A stretch of 64,000 bases of DNA, taken from JAJFUE01 sp041687335. Its GTDB lineage: Bacteria; Sumerlaeota; Sumerlaeia; MVZB01. Each line of letters opens with the position of its first letter. The stretch's first letter is position 1. Where the stretch lies: the NCBI GenBank assembly GCA_041687335.1, contig JAWLCE010000004.1, positions 1-64,000 on the forward strand. The letters run 5' to 3'. Shown here piece by piece: positions 1 through 7,605 of the stretch. The position numbers and the translations under genes are program-made. Below the pieces are notes generated by a model that was given only the letters and a program-made list of their open reading frames with translations, was not told the origin of the DNA and made no database searches.

Positions 1-10
1 CACGCCATAA

Positions 11-66
11 CCATTCCGCACTCCTCATTCCTCATTCCGCATTCCCCATTCCACATTCCGCATTCC
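11..66. repeat. CATTCC microsatellite-like tract
   Basis: Six to seven imperfect units of the form CATTCC plus 1-2 bases (CATTCCG, CATTCCC, CATTCCA) follow each other. The opposite strand reads GGAATG-type units. It lies directly against the terminator hairpin at 69-120 and codes for nothing convincing. Confidence 0.7.
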
Positions 67-68
67 AA

Positions 69-120
69 AAAAGGGTGCCCTGCGGCCGAGATTTCTCTCG
101 GATCCGCGTGGCACCCTTTT
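69..120. terminator. Bidirectional rho-independent terminator
   Basis: The outer stem AAAAGGGTGCC (69-79) pairs with GGCACCCTTTT (110-120). An inner stem GCGGCCGAG (82-90) pairs with CTCGG and CCGC (97-101, 104-107) across a 2-base bulge and a 6-base loop. T-rich tracts follow on both strands. It insulates the rightward gene run starting at 259 from whatever lies to the left. Confidence 0.75.
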
Positions 121-258
121 GTCTTTTGGCCTGTTGGCTTGGGGCAGTTTCCAGTTGTGAATGACCGGGCGGGTGCCGTAGACTAAGCCACGTGTGTGCC
201 GAGCGCCCGCGACCGTGCGCGGACGGGATCGAACGTAGGAAAGGAAACGCCGCCACCG

Positions 259-756
259 ATGATTGACCAGCCGATCATGCCCGACCCCGAGCAACCGCAC
301 GAGGAGCCCGCCGAGGCGATGAGCTCCGACCCGAACCAGCCGGCGCATCCGTCGCGCCATTTTGAATATCTGCTCGAGCAATTCCGCGCCAGCCTGGCCG
401 CCGAGGGCCCCGCGGCCTATCAGCGCTGGGGGCTGACGCTTTACCACTCGATGAACGACGAGGAGCTGGAGGCCCAGCGCGAGCAGCTCGGCTTCGCCCC
501 GGCCGATGCGCTGGACCACTTTAATCGCGGCTGCCTGCTGGCGGCGCGCGAGGATTTCGCCGGCGCCGCCCGTCACTTCGGCGAGGCCGTCAAGCTCGAC
601 GCCGGGCTGGCCGAGGCGCTCTACAACCTGGCGCTGGCCCAGGAATCGGCCGGCCAGAAGGCCGAGGCCAAGCGCAGCTGGAACCAGTATCTGGAGCGTT
701 TTAGCGACCGCGAAGACGGCGCCGAGGTGCGCGAGCACCTGGTTGCCCTGGCCTGA
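259..756 (+). CDS. TPR-repeat protein
   Basis: A 165-residue cytoplasmic protein with no signal peptide. The first 50 residues are acidic and Pro-rich. Residues about 95-165 form two tetratricopeptide-like helical pairs, with motifs such as NRGCLLAAREDFAGAARHF and EALYNLALAQESAGQKAEA, so a protein-interaction role is likely. ATG 259 is preferred over an upstream in-frame start at 196 because a purine-rich AGGAAAGGAAAC lies just before it and the upstream extension is not protein-like. It is 40 bases ahead of the amidase gene and probably cotranscribed with it. The specific function is unknown. Confidence 0.75.
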   Translation: MIDQPIMPDPEQPHEEPAEAMSSDPNQPAHPSRHFEYLLEQFRASLAAEGPAAYQRWGLTLYHSMNDEELEAQREQLGFAPADALDHFNRGCLLAAREDFAGAARHFGEAVKLDAGLAEALYNLALAQESAGQKAEAKRSWNQYLERFSDREDGAEVREHLVALA

Positions 757-796
757 GTCCCGATTGCCTGCCGTTGTGGTTGCGCCGGCGTTGCCG

Positions 797-1981
797 ATGA
801 TCAGATTGCTCATCCAGCTCTGTATATTCATGTCGGCGGCGGCGTTGGCGCCGGCTGGAATGGCGGCCCAGTTGCGGGATTTTTCCTGGCAGACCGGCGC
901 CAGCGGCCTGACCTTCCGGATCGAGCTGGACACCCCCGCCGCGCCCCACTACACCAACGAGATCCTGGACCACAACTACTTCTATCTGGACTATTGGGAC
1001 ATGGCCGGCCCGACCGAGCCGGCCGAGTGGTCGGTGCCGGGACCGGGGGTGCATTTCGTGCGCCGGGTTTATTACCCCGACCAGCGGGTGTTGCGGCTGG
1101 TGTTTTACTCACGCGACGAGCTGCGCGTGGCGATCGGCGGGGACGGGCGCATCCAGCAGGTGCGGGTGGCTCCGATCCAGTATCGCAAGCTGGGGGAGGC
1201 GGTCGGCGGCCCCCGCAAGCGGGTGGTGATCGACGCCGGCCACGGCGGCAAGCCGGGGGACGCCCAGTATCACATCGGGGCGGCCAGTTCGCGAAAGGTG
1301 GGCGGGCGCACGCTGCTGGAGAAGGAGATTACGCTGCAGATCGCGCAGCGACTCCAGCGGATGATCGACATGGCGCCCAACATCGAGGCGGTGATGACGC
1401 GCAGCGAGGATGTTTATGTCTCGCTGCCCGAGCGGGTGGAGATGGGCGAGCGCGCGCGGGGAGACCTGTTCCTGAGCATTCACCTGAACGCCACCGACAG
1501 CCGGAAAAAGACCGCGCGCGGGTTCGAGGTCTATTACCTGAGCGACGGCTCGCGGGTGGTCAACAACCACCTGCTGGCGCTCGAGAACGAATGGCCGGCC
1601 TCCGAACGCAACCTGTCCTCGAGCCGCGAGGACGTGGCGGCGATCCTGCGCAGCCTGGCGGGGGACAAGATCGCCGAGCGGCAGGCCGAAAGCCGGCAAC
1701 TGGCGGGGCTGGTGGGGGATGAGTTTCGGCGCTGGGGCTATTCGCGGGAGTTTTATCGGGGCGTGAAGTCGATGCCGTTCCGGGTGCTGGTGCAGTATGC
1801 GATGCCGGCGGTGCTGGTGGAGTGTTACTTTCTGGATAACCCGACCGAGGCGGAGCTGGTGGTGCGCGCCGAGGTGCAGGAACGGATTGCGGCCTTGCTT
1901 TTCAATGGCATCAATCGCTATTTTGCCATGACCGACCCGGCCTTTGAGCCGAGCCTTGCCAGTCGCGGGGAAGGAAACTAG
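797..1981 (+). CDS. N-acetylmuramoyl-L-alanine amidase (Amidase_3, AmiC-like)
   Basis: A secreted zinc amidase that cleaves the lactyl-amide bond between MurNAc and the stem peptide; it would act in the periplasm on peptidoglycan during division or recycling. The 394-residue product has an N-terminal signal peptide (residues 1-24), an AMIN-like beta domain (about 25-135) and a C-terminal Amidase_3 domain. The visible zinc ligands are H149 in DAGHGG, E175 in LLEKE and H229 in SIHLNA; the late catalytic Glu is in VLVECYFLDN. ATG 797 is chosen because it begins the signal peptide, whereas the longer frame from 506 only overlaps the previous gene out of frame. It is followed 8 bases later by nusB. 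Confidence 0.9.
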   Translation: MIRLLIQLCIFMSAAALAPAGMAAQLRDFSWQTGASGLTFRIELDTPAAPHYTNEILDHNYFYLDYWDMAGPTEPAEWSVPGPGVHFVRRVYYPDQRVLRLVFYSRDELRVAIGGDGRIQQVRVAPIQYRKLGEAVGGPRKRVVIDAGHGGKPGDAQYHIGAASSRKVGGRTLLEKEITLQIAQRLQRMIDMAPNIEAVMTRSEDVYVSLPERVEMGERARGDLFLSIHLNATDSRKKTARGFEVYYLSDGSRVVNNHLLALENEWPASERNLSSSREDVAAILRSLAGDKIAERQAESRQLAGLVGDEFRRWGYSREFYRGVKSMPFRVLVQYAMPAVLVECYFLDNPTEAELVVRAEVQERIAALLFNGINRYFAMTDPAFEPSLASRGEGN

Positions 1982-1989
1982 GAACCTGT

Positions 1990-2460
1990 ATGGCTACCGT
2001 CCGCCAGATGGCGCGCCAGCGCGCGCTGCAACTGCTCTATGCGCTGGAGTTCGCCGACCCGCGGGATGAGGATTTCTCGGTCGTGGAGCGGCGCTTCCTG
2101 GCGGCCAGCCCCGACCACCGGCGCGGCTGGGGGCCGTTCGGGCGCGAGCTTGCGCGCCATGCCCACGAGGAGCGGCGCGAGCTGGACGACACGATCCAGC
2201 CGCTGCTGCGCGGCTGGCGGCTGGAGCGGCTGCCGATCTTGGACCTGATCTGCCTGCGGCTGGCGCTGGCCGAGCTGCGCCACTTTGCCGACATCCCGCT
2301 GCGCGTGACGATCAACGAATACATCGAGCTGGTGCGCCAGTTCAGCAGCGAGGAGGCGACCCAGTACGTCAACGCGGTGCTGGACCGCCTGTCGGCCGAT
2401 TTCAAGCACAAGGATTTCAAGGCGAGCCAGCCGGAGCCCGAAGCGGAGGAAGAGGACTGA
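1990..2460 (+). CDS. nusB: Transcription antitermination factor NusB
   Basis: A 156-residue all-helical RNA-binding protein. With NusE (ribosomal protein S10) it binds boxA in nascent rRNA and supports antitermination. The N-terminus (ARQRALQLLYALEF) and the segment WRLERLPILDLICLRLALAEL, followed by INEYIELVRQFSSEEATQYVNAVLD, are the conserved NusB core. The length is normal apart from an acidic C-terminal tail. It starts 8 bases after the amidase and ends 3 bases before argB, so these three are one transcription unit. Confidence 0.95.
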   Translation: MATVRQMARQRALQLLYALEFADPRDEDFSVVERRFLAASPDHRRGWGPFGRELARHAHEERRELDDTIQPLLRGWRLERLPILDLICLRLALAELRHFADIPLRVTINEYIELVRQFSSEEATQYVNAVLDRLSADFKHKDFKASQPEPEAEEED

Positions 2461-2463
2461 GCC

Positions 2464-3360
2464 ATGGCCGAGGAAAAGCTGATGGACGAGCAGGAACTGG
2501 ACGCACTGCTGCGCAAGGCGCACACGCTGATGGAGGCGCTGCCCTATATCCAGCGCTTCCGCGGGGCGACGGTGGTGATCAAGTATGGCGGCCACGCGAT
2601 GCTCGCGCCCGACCTCAAGCATCGGGTGATGCAGGACGTCGTGCTGATGGAGAACGTCGGGATTAACCCGGTGATTGTCCACGGGGGCGGGCCCGAGATC
2701 ACGACGCTGATGGACCGCATGGGCATCCAGAGCGAGTTTGTCGACGGCCAGCGCGTGACCACGGCCGAGACGCTCGACGTGGCGGAGATGGTGCTGGCGG
2801 GGCGGCTCAATGGCGAGATCGTCTCGCGGCTGAACGTGCTGGGCGTGCGGGCGGTGGGGCTGTCGGGCAAGGATGGCAACCTGATCACGGCGCGCAAGCT
2901 GCAGAGCGAGGGCGGGCGCGACATGGGCTACGTCGGCGAGGTCGAGCGGGTAGACCCCGAGGTGGTGCGCGTGCTCGATCAGCATGGGTTCATCCCGGTG
3001 GTGTCGCCGATCGGAGCGGGGCGCGACGGCCAGACCTACAACATCAATGCCGACACGGTCGCCGCCGAGCTGGCGATGGCGCTGAAGGCGCAGAAGCTGA
3101 TCCTGCTGACCGATGTGCGCGGCATTCTGCGGGACCCCAAGGACCCTTCGACGCTGATCCGGCGGGTGGCGGCGGCGGACGTGGAGGGGCTGATCGCGCA
3201 GGGGGTGATCAAGGGCGGGATGATCCCCAAGGTGCGGGCCTGCCGCAAGGCGCTCGAGGTCGGGGTCGGCTCCACGCACATCCTGGATGGCCGCATGCCC
3301 CACGCCCTGCTGACCGAGCTGTTCACCGATATGGGCGTCGGCACGATGATTCACTCGTGA
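2464..3360 (+). CDS. argB: Acetylglutamate kinase
   Basis: Phosphorylates N-acetyl-L-glutamate with ATP, the second step of the cyclic or linear arginine pathway, in the cytoplasm. The 298-residue product has the amino-acid-kinase fold: the Lys-containing VVIKYGGHAM motif near residue 40, the glycine-rich VIVHGGGPEI loop, the substrate segment INADTVAAELA, and the C-terminal GGMIPKVRACRKAL. It starts 3 bases after nusB. No other arg gene is in the window, so the pathway is scattered in this genome. Confidence 0.96.
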   Translation: MAEEKLMDEQELDALLRKAHTLMEALPYIQRFRGATVVIKYGGHAMLAPDLKHRVMQDVVLMENVGINPVIVHGGGPEITTLMDRMGIQSEFVDGQRVTTAETLDVAEMVLAGRLNGEIVSRLNVLGVRAVGLSGKDGNLITARKLQSEGGRDMGYVGEVERVDPEVVRVLDQHGFIPVVSPIGAGRDGQTYNINADTVAAELAMALKAQKLILLTDVRGILRDPKDPSTLIRRVAAADVEGLIAQGVIKGGMIPKVRACRKALEVGVGSTHILDGRMPHALLTELFTDMGVGTMIHS

Positions 3361-3542
3361 GCGGGCGCCGGGCCAGCGGCTGGCGTTTGTGGCTGGGGAT
3401 GAACCTGGCGGTCTGGGCGATGCTGGCGCTGACGCTCGGCCTGCTGCACCTGTGGGTGGCGCCCACCGATAGCTTTCTGCTGATGGGGGTGCTGATTGGG
3501 CTGGCCTTCACGCTGCTGTCGTTGACGTGGCGGGGGGAATAG
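3357..3542 (+). CDS. Small two-helix membrane protein
   Basis: A 61-residue protein with two predicted membrane segments (about residues 12-30 and 38-56) and a short basic N-terminus. The GTG start overlaps the argB stop as GTGA, which implies translational coupling. No family recognised. It is the last protein gene before tRNA-Leu. Confidence 0.6.
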   Translation: MSGRRASGWRLWLGMNLAVWAMLALTLGLLHLWVAPTDSFLLMGVLIGLAFTLLSLTWRGE

Positions 3543-3567
3543 CGTCAGGCTTAAGCGGTTGGTCGAT

Positions 3568-3652
3568 GCGGACGTGGCGGAATTGGCAGACGCGCTGGAC
3601 TTAGGATCCAGTTCCGAAAGGAGTGGGGGTTCGAGTCCCCCCGTCCGCACCA
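3568..3652 (+). tRNA. tRNA-Leu (anticodon UAG)
   Basis: An 85-base class II tRNA with the 3' CCA encoded. The acceptor stem GCGGACG (3568-3574) pairs with CGTCCGC (3642-3648). The anticodon stem CTGGA/TCCAG encloses the loop CTTAGGA with anticodon TAG, reading CUA/CUG leucine codons. The D arm (GTGGCGGAATTGGCAGAC) and the T arm (GGGGGTTCGAGTCCCCC) are canonical, and a variable arm lies between them. Confidence 0.95.
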
Positions 3653-3957
3653 CAAGCACAGCTACCCGCAAGCCATAGATGCAGGGTATCACCGGCGTCC
3701 TGCCGGTGCCATACCCGGGGCGCCACGCTAAACGCCTCCTTGGGCTTTTTGAACTGCACCTACCCTTTCAGCGTGAAATGCCGGCCGTGCCATACCCGGG
3801 CTAAACACATACCTTCGGCGGTGCATCCGTGGGGGTGGTCGGGCGAGGTTGCGGAATCAAGATGCGGACCATTACCCTTTGCCAATGCCGGGTTTTCCTG
3901 TGTATCGTGGTGCCGTGATTTCAAGCGACGATTTAAAAGAATCCGAAGGATCAGGAC
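3653..3957. other. Intergenic region after tRNA-Leu
   Basis: No credible gene. It holds a hairpin at 3684-3716 and two direct copies of TGCCATACCCGGG (about 3707-3719 and 3787-3799), each followed by a GCTAAAC-type string. Reading frames here are low-quality and are rejected. Confidence 0.5.
3684..3716 (+). terminator. Hairpin downstream of tRNA-Leu
   Basis: GGGTAT (3684-3689) pairs with ATACCC (3711-3716), and ACCGGC (3691-3696) pairs with GCCGGT (3702-3707). There is no clear T-tract, so it may be a 3' processing or stability hairpin rather than an intrinsic terminator. Confidence 0.4.
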
Positions 3958-5463
3958 ATGAAGCGATGGTTTGCCGGGCTCCTCGGGCTCTGCGTGACAT
4001 TCAGCTGGGCCGTTCCATCCCACGCGGCCGCGGCCGGGCCCGATATTCTTGTCATCATGCCCGACCAGATGCGCGGCGACGGGATGTCTGCCGTCGGGCA
4101 CCCCGTGGTGCACACGCCGAATCTGGACGCGTTGGCGGCGGAGGGGACGCTTTTTCGGCGCGCCTATTCCTCGGTCCCCTCGTGCATCCCGGCGCGGGTC
4201 GCCTTCCTGACCGGGCAGCAGCCGCAGACCAGCGGGGTGGTCGGCTATGGGCAGCGGACCATCACCGAACCGACGCTGCCGGCGGTGCTCGCGCAGGCGG
4301 GCTATACCACGGTGCTGATCGGACGTAACATGCACCAGTCGCCCGCCAGCGGAGATCTGGGCTATCAGCAGCAGGACCCGCCCAAGGAGGACCCGGTCGC
4401 GGGCGATATCGCGCTGAAGGCGCGGCACCCTGAGAGTGGCGGGGTCAAGGGGATTCTGGAGACGCTGGGGATCGACAGCAACCGCTGGCCGGCCGCGCCC
4501 TGGCCCTATGAGGAGGAGCTTCACCCCACGTCATGGATCATGGCGCGCTCGCGCCAGGTGGTCGCCGAGACGCCGGCGGACCAGCCGCTCTTCCTGACCG
4601 CCTCGTTCTACGCGCCCCATCCGCCGCTGTTCCCTCCCGTGCGGTTGTTCGAGAAGCACCTTGCGAGCGAGCTGCCGCCGGTGGCGATGGGGGACTGGGT
4701 CGACCAAAGCGCGCTGTCGCCCGAGGGCAGCCAGCCCCACGGCGAGCGCGTGCTGCTGCAGGGGGAGCTGCTGCGCCGCGCCCAGGCGGGCTACTTTGGC
4801 CTGATCGAGCAGCTGGACGAGCAGGTGGGCGGGCTGATCGAGGATTTCCGCGCGCGCAGCGAGAAGGCGGGCCGCGAATGGGTGGTGCTGTTTACCTCGG
4901 ACCACGGCGAGATGCTGGGCGATCACGGTTACTTCCGCAAATGCGAGCCGTATGAAGGTTCGGCGAACATCCCGCTGATCGTGACCGCGTCCGAAGGCCT
5001 GGGCCTCCGGCGGGGGGCGCGCACGATGGAGCCCGCCGGGCTGGAGGATCTCATGCCGACCCTGCTCGAGCTGGCCGGCGTGGAGCAACCGGCGACGGTC
5101 GATGGCCTCAGCCTGGTGCCGGTGCTGCGCGGGTCGGAGGCGCCGCTGCGTGAGATGCTGCACTACGAGCATAGCCCGCTTTACCGACCCGAGCAGGGGT
5201 TTCATGCCCTGGTCGACCGCCAATACAAGTATATCTGGCGGCCCTCCAACGGGGAGGAACAGTTGTTCGACCTGACGGCCGATATCCTCGAGGAACACAA
5301 CCTCGCCGTGGCGCCGGGGCAGGCCGAGACGCTCGCGCTCTGGCGCGGCCGAATGATCCAGCGCCTGAGCGGGCGACCCGAGGGCTTTACCGACGGCCAG
5401 ACCCTCCTGGCCGGCCGCCCCTACAAGCGGCTCTACGAGCCCCGGACCAGAACCAATCCCTGA
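3958..5463 (+). CDS. Secreted sulfatase (type I, formylglycine)
   Basis: A 501-residue arylsulfatase of the alkaline phosphatase superfamily, expected to hydrolyse sulfate esters, most likely on sulfated polysaccharides or glycans outside the cytoplasm. It has a signal peptide (residues 1-24 or so), a metal-binding Asp at D36 in MPDQ, and the sulfatase signature C76-I-P-A-R80 followed by VAFLTGQ; C76 would be converted to formylglycine. The later TSDHGEMLGDHG segment supplies further metal ligands. No sulfatase-maturing radical-SAM enzyme is in the window. The substrate cannot be read from sequence. Confidence 0.92.
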   Translation: MKRWFAGLLGLCVTFSWAVPSHAAAAGPDILVIMPDQMRGDGMSAVGHPVVHTPNLDALAAEGTLFRRAYSSVPSCIPARVAFLTGQQPQTSGVVGYGQRTITEPTLPAVLAQAGYTTVLIGRNMHQSPASGDLGYQQQDPPKEDPVAGDIALKARHPESGGVKGILETLGIDSNRWPAAPWPYEEELHPTSWIMARSRQVVAETPADQPLFLTASFYAPHPPLFPPVRLFEKHLASELPPVAMGDWVDQSALSPEGSQPHGERVLLQGELLRRAQAGYFGLIEQLDEQVGGLIEDFRARSEKAGREWVVLFTSDHGEMLGDHGYFRKCEPYEGSANIPLIVTASEGLGLRRGARTMEPAGLEDLMPTLLELAGVEQPATVDGLSLVPVLRGSEAPLREMLHYEHSPLYRPEQGFHALVDRQYKYIWRPSNGEEQLFDLTADILEEHNLAVAPGQAETLALWRGRMIQRLSGRPEGFTDGQTLLAGRPYKRLYEPRTRTNP

Positions 5464-5475
5464 GGCATCGAACGA

Positions 5476-5499
5476 CAGCCGTTCCGCAAGGAGCGGCTG
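5476..5499 (+). terminator. Hairpin after first sulfatase
   Basis: CAGCCGTTCC (5476-5485) pairs with GGAGCGGCTG (5490-5499) around a GCAA tetraloop, with one mismatch. The loop is of the stable GNRA type. No T-run follows, so its role as a terminator is uncertain. Confidence 0.4.
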
Positions 5500-5570
5500 C
5501 CGGCGCGGGGGACCTCCACCGGTTAGTTATTGAGAGGACGGGAAATTCCAGAGGCCGGGTGCTTCAAACC

Positions 5571-6008
5571 ATGAATAGAAAATGGTATCAACACCCATTG
5601 ATTAAAGGGGTGGTATTCGTTCTGCTCTTGATAGGGCTCATCTTGGCTGTAGAGGTGGGTGCCTACCTTTCCAATTTCATCCTCCCTTGGCATCGTCATT
5701 CAGCAATTGAAACAGCCCTATCGTGGGGTGGCTTGGCTGCTCTGCCTGCGACAGCTACGAATATTACAATCAAGACATCCGGCAGCATGTTCACACGGAC
5801 CTTCCAGCTCGAATTCGATGCCCCGACCCATGAAATCAATAAATGGATTGCGGGCTCAGCCCGTTTATCAGGGATCAATCCACGCATAGTTCACTCAGAC
5901 CAGGTCAAACGTTTTGATGTTTTTCCTGGAGAGCGAGGTGCTGACGGTGGCTGGGTTGAGGTGCGCGAAGATGGGCGAAAAATAATTGTCCGAATGTCAT
6001 GGAGCTAG
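5571..6008 (+). CDS. Low-GC orphan membrane-anchored protein
   Basis: A 145-residue protein with one N-terminal membrane helix (about residues 13-36) and a soluble C-terminal domain of roughly 90 residues. Its codon use is clearly more AT-rich than both flanking sulfatases, suggesting different ancestry. ATG 5571 is preferred over a GTG at 5559; neither has a strong Shine-Dalgarno sequence. No family recognised. Confidence 0.6.
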   Translation: MNRKWYQHPLIKGVVFVLLLIGLILAVEVGAYLSNFILPWHRHSAIETALSWGGLAALPATATNITIKTSGSMFTRTFQLEFDAPTHEINKWIAGSARLSGINPRIVHSDQVKRFDVFPGERGADGGWVEVREDGRKIIVRMSWS

Positions 6009-6070
6009 ATGAAGCAGTCTGTATAAGTTTCTGCTCATAACACACCCAAAATTCTTTCAGGAGCAGCCCC

Positions 6071-7603
6071 ATGTCCGCGACGATCAAAAAATCAATCATC
6101 ATGATGCTAGCCCTCGTCGGGCTGGTGATGGCTGCTCCGGCGGGGGTGGCCGAAGGCGCGGCGGCCGGCGAGCGCCCGCCGAATATCATCTTCATCCTGG
6201 CCGATGATCTTGGCTATGGGGAGCTGGGCTCCTATGGCCAACAGAAAATCCGCACCCCGCGGCTGGACCAGCTGGCGGCCGAGGGCATCCGCTTCACCCA
6301 GCACTACAGTGCCTCAAGCGTCTGCGCCCCGGCGCGCTGCGCGCTGATGACCGGGAAGCATTCCGGGCACAGCTTCATCCGCAACAATTCGGAAGTGATG
6401 CCCGAGGGCCAGCAGCCGTTGGAGGCCGCCGAGGTGACTGTCGCGCGGCTGCTCAAGCAGGCCGGCTATGCAACGGCGGCGATCGGCAAGTGGGGGCTGG
6501 GGCCGGTGGGCTCTGAGGGCGATCCGGCCCGCCATGGCTTCGACCTGTTCTTCGGTTATAACTGCCAGCGCCAGGCGCACAGTTATTATCCGGATCACCT
6601 CTGGCACAACGACCGTCGCATCGACCTGAGCGCTTGGAATGGAATCTATCCGCGGCGCGAGAATGGCGGGCTGGAGGCTGGTTTTGAGCAGATCGAGGGG
6701 GAGCCGGGTGAATTCTTTAATCGATTCGGTGGGCGGATGTATGCGCCGGACCTGATGATCGAGCAGGCGCTGCGCTTTATCGACCAGCACCGCGACCAAC
6801 CGTTTTTCCTCTACTACCCGACGCCCGTGCCCCATCTGTCGCACCAGGTGCCCGAGGATTCGCTGATGGAATACCTTGGGCTGGGCTGGGACGAGGGGCC
6901 CTTTCTGGGAACCCGGACCTATCTGCCCCACCCCGCCGCCAAGGCCGCGTATGCCGCGATGATCACGCGGATGGACAGGGACGTGGGGCGGCTGATCGAC
7001 CGAGTGGAGGCGCTGGGGTTGACGGGGGAGACGGTGATTTTGTTCAGCAGTGACAACGGTCCCTTCGAGCCGGCCAACCTGCCTTACCTGGATTTCTTCG
7101 GCAGCACGGGCGGGCTGAGAGGCAGCAAGATGATGTTCTATGAGGGAGGCATCCGGGTGCCGCTGATCGCTCGCTGGCCCGGCCGGATCGAGCCGGGGGG
7201 CGTTAGTGCGTGGGCCGGCTACCATCCGGATTTCCTGCCGACCGCGCTGGAGCTGGCCGGGCGCGACGACCTGATTCCGCCCGGCATCGACGGCATCAGC
7301 TTTGCCCCGGAACTGCTGGGCGACTCGGCGCGCCAGCGGCGGCATGAATACCTGTATTGGGAACGGCCGGCGGGCGGCGGGGTCCAAGCGGTGCGCATGG
7401 ACGAGTGGAAGGCGATCCGATTTAACGCCGGAGGCAAGCCCGGCCCGATCGAGCTGTATCATCTGCCAACGGATCTCAGCGAGACGAAGAACGTGGCTGA
7501 CAGCCACCCGCAGATCGTTGAGCGCATTGGGGGGATCATGCGCGAGGCGCGGATGCCCTCGCCCACCTTTCCATTGCGCATGCTTGGGGAGCCGGGGACG
7601 TAA
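6071..7603 (+). CDS. Secreted arylsulfatase (type I)
   Basis: A 510-residue sulfatase with a signal peptide (about residues 1-32). PNIIFILADDLGYGE carries the paired metal Asp residues, and the signature C85-A-P-A-R89 is followed by CALMTGKHSGH. SSDNGPFEP and GGLRGSK are typical of the A/A'-type arylsulfatases. Its start has a good CAGGAG Shine-Dalgarno 7 bases upstream. It is more canonical than the sulfatase at 3958 and not a close duplicate of it. It ends 2 bases before the convergent CapK-like gene. Substrate unknown; carbohydrate sulfate is the likely class. Confidence 0.94.
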   Translation: MSATIKKSIIMMLALVGLVMAAPAGVAEGAAAGERPPNIIFILADDLGYGELGSYGQQKIRTPRLDQLAAEGIRFTQHYSASSVCAPARCALMTGKHSGHSFIRNNSEVMPEGQQPLEAAEVTVARLLKQAGYATAAIGKWGLGPVGSEGDPARHGFDLFFGYNCQRQAHSYYPDHLWHNDRRIDLSAWNGIYPRRENGGLEAGFEQIEGEPGEFFNRFGGRMYAPDLMIEQALRFIDQHRDQPFFLYYPTPVPHLSHQVPEDSLMEYLGLGWDEGPFLGTRTYLPHPAAKAAYAAMITRMDRDVGRLIDRVEALGLTGETVILFSSDNGPFEPANLPYLDFFGSTGGLRGSKMMFYEGGIRVPLIARWPGRIEPGGVSAWAGYHPDFLPTALELAGRDDLIPPGIDGISFAPELLGDSARQRRHEYLYWERPAGGGVQAVRMDEWKAIRFNAGGKPGPIELYHLPTDLSETKNVADSHPQIVERIGGIMREARMPSPTFPLRMLGEPGT

Positions 7604-7605
7604 AA

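Noticed and set aside
3623..3961. 112-codon frame after tRNA-Leu
   Set aside because: It begins within the tRNA, is Cys/Arg/Ser-rich and overlaps the sulfatase start; composition is not gene-like.
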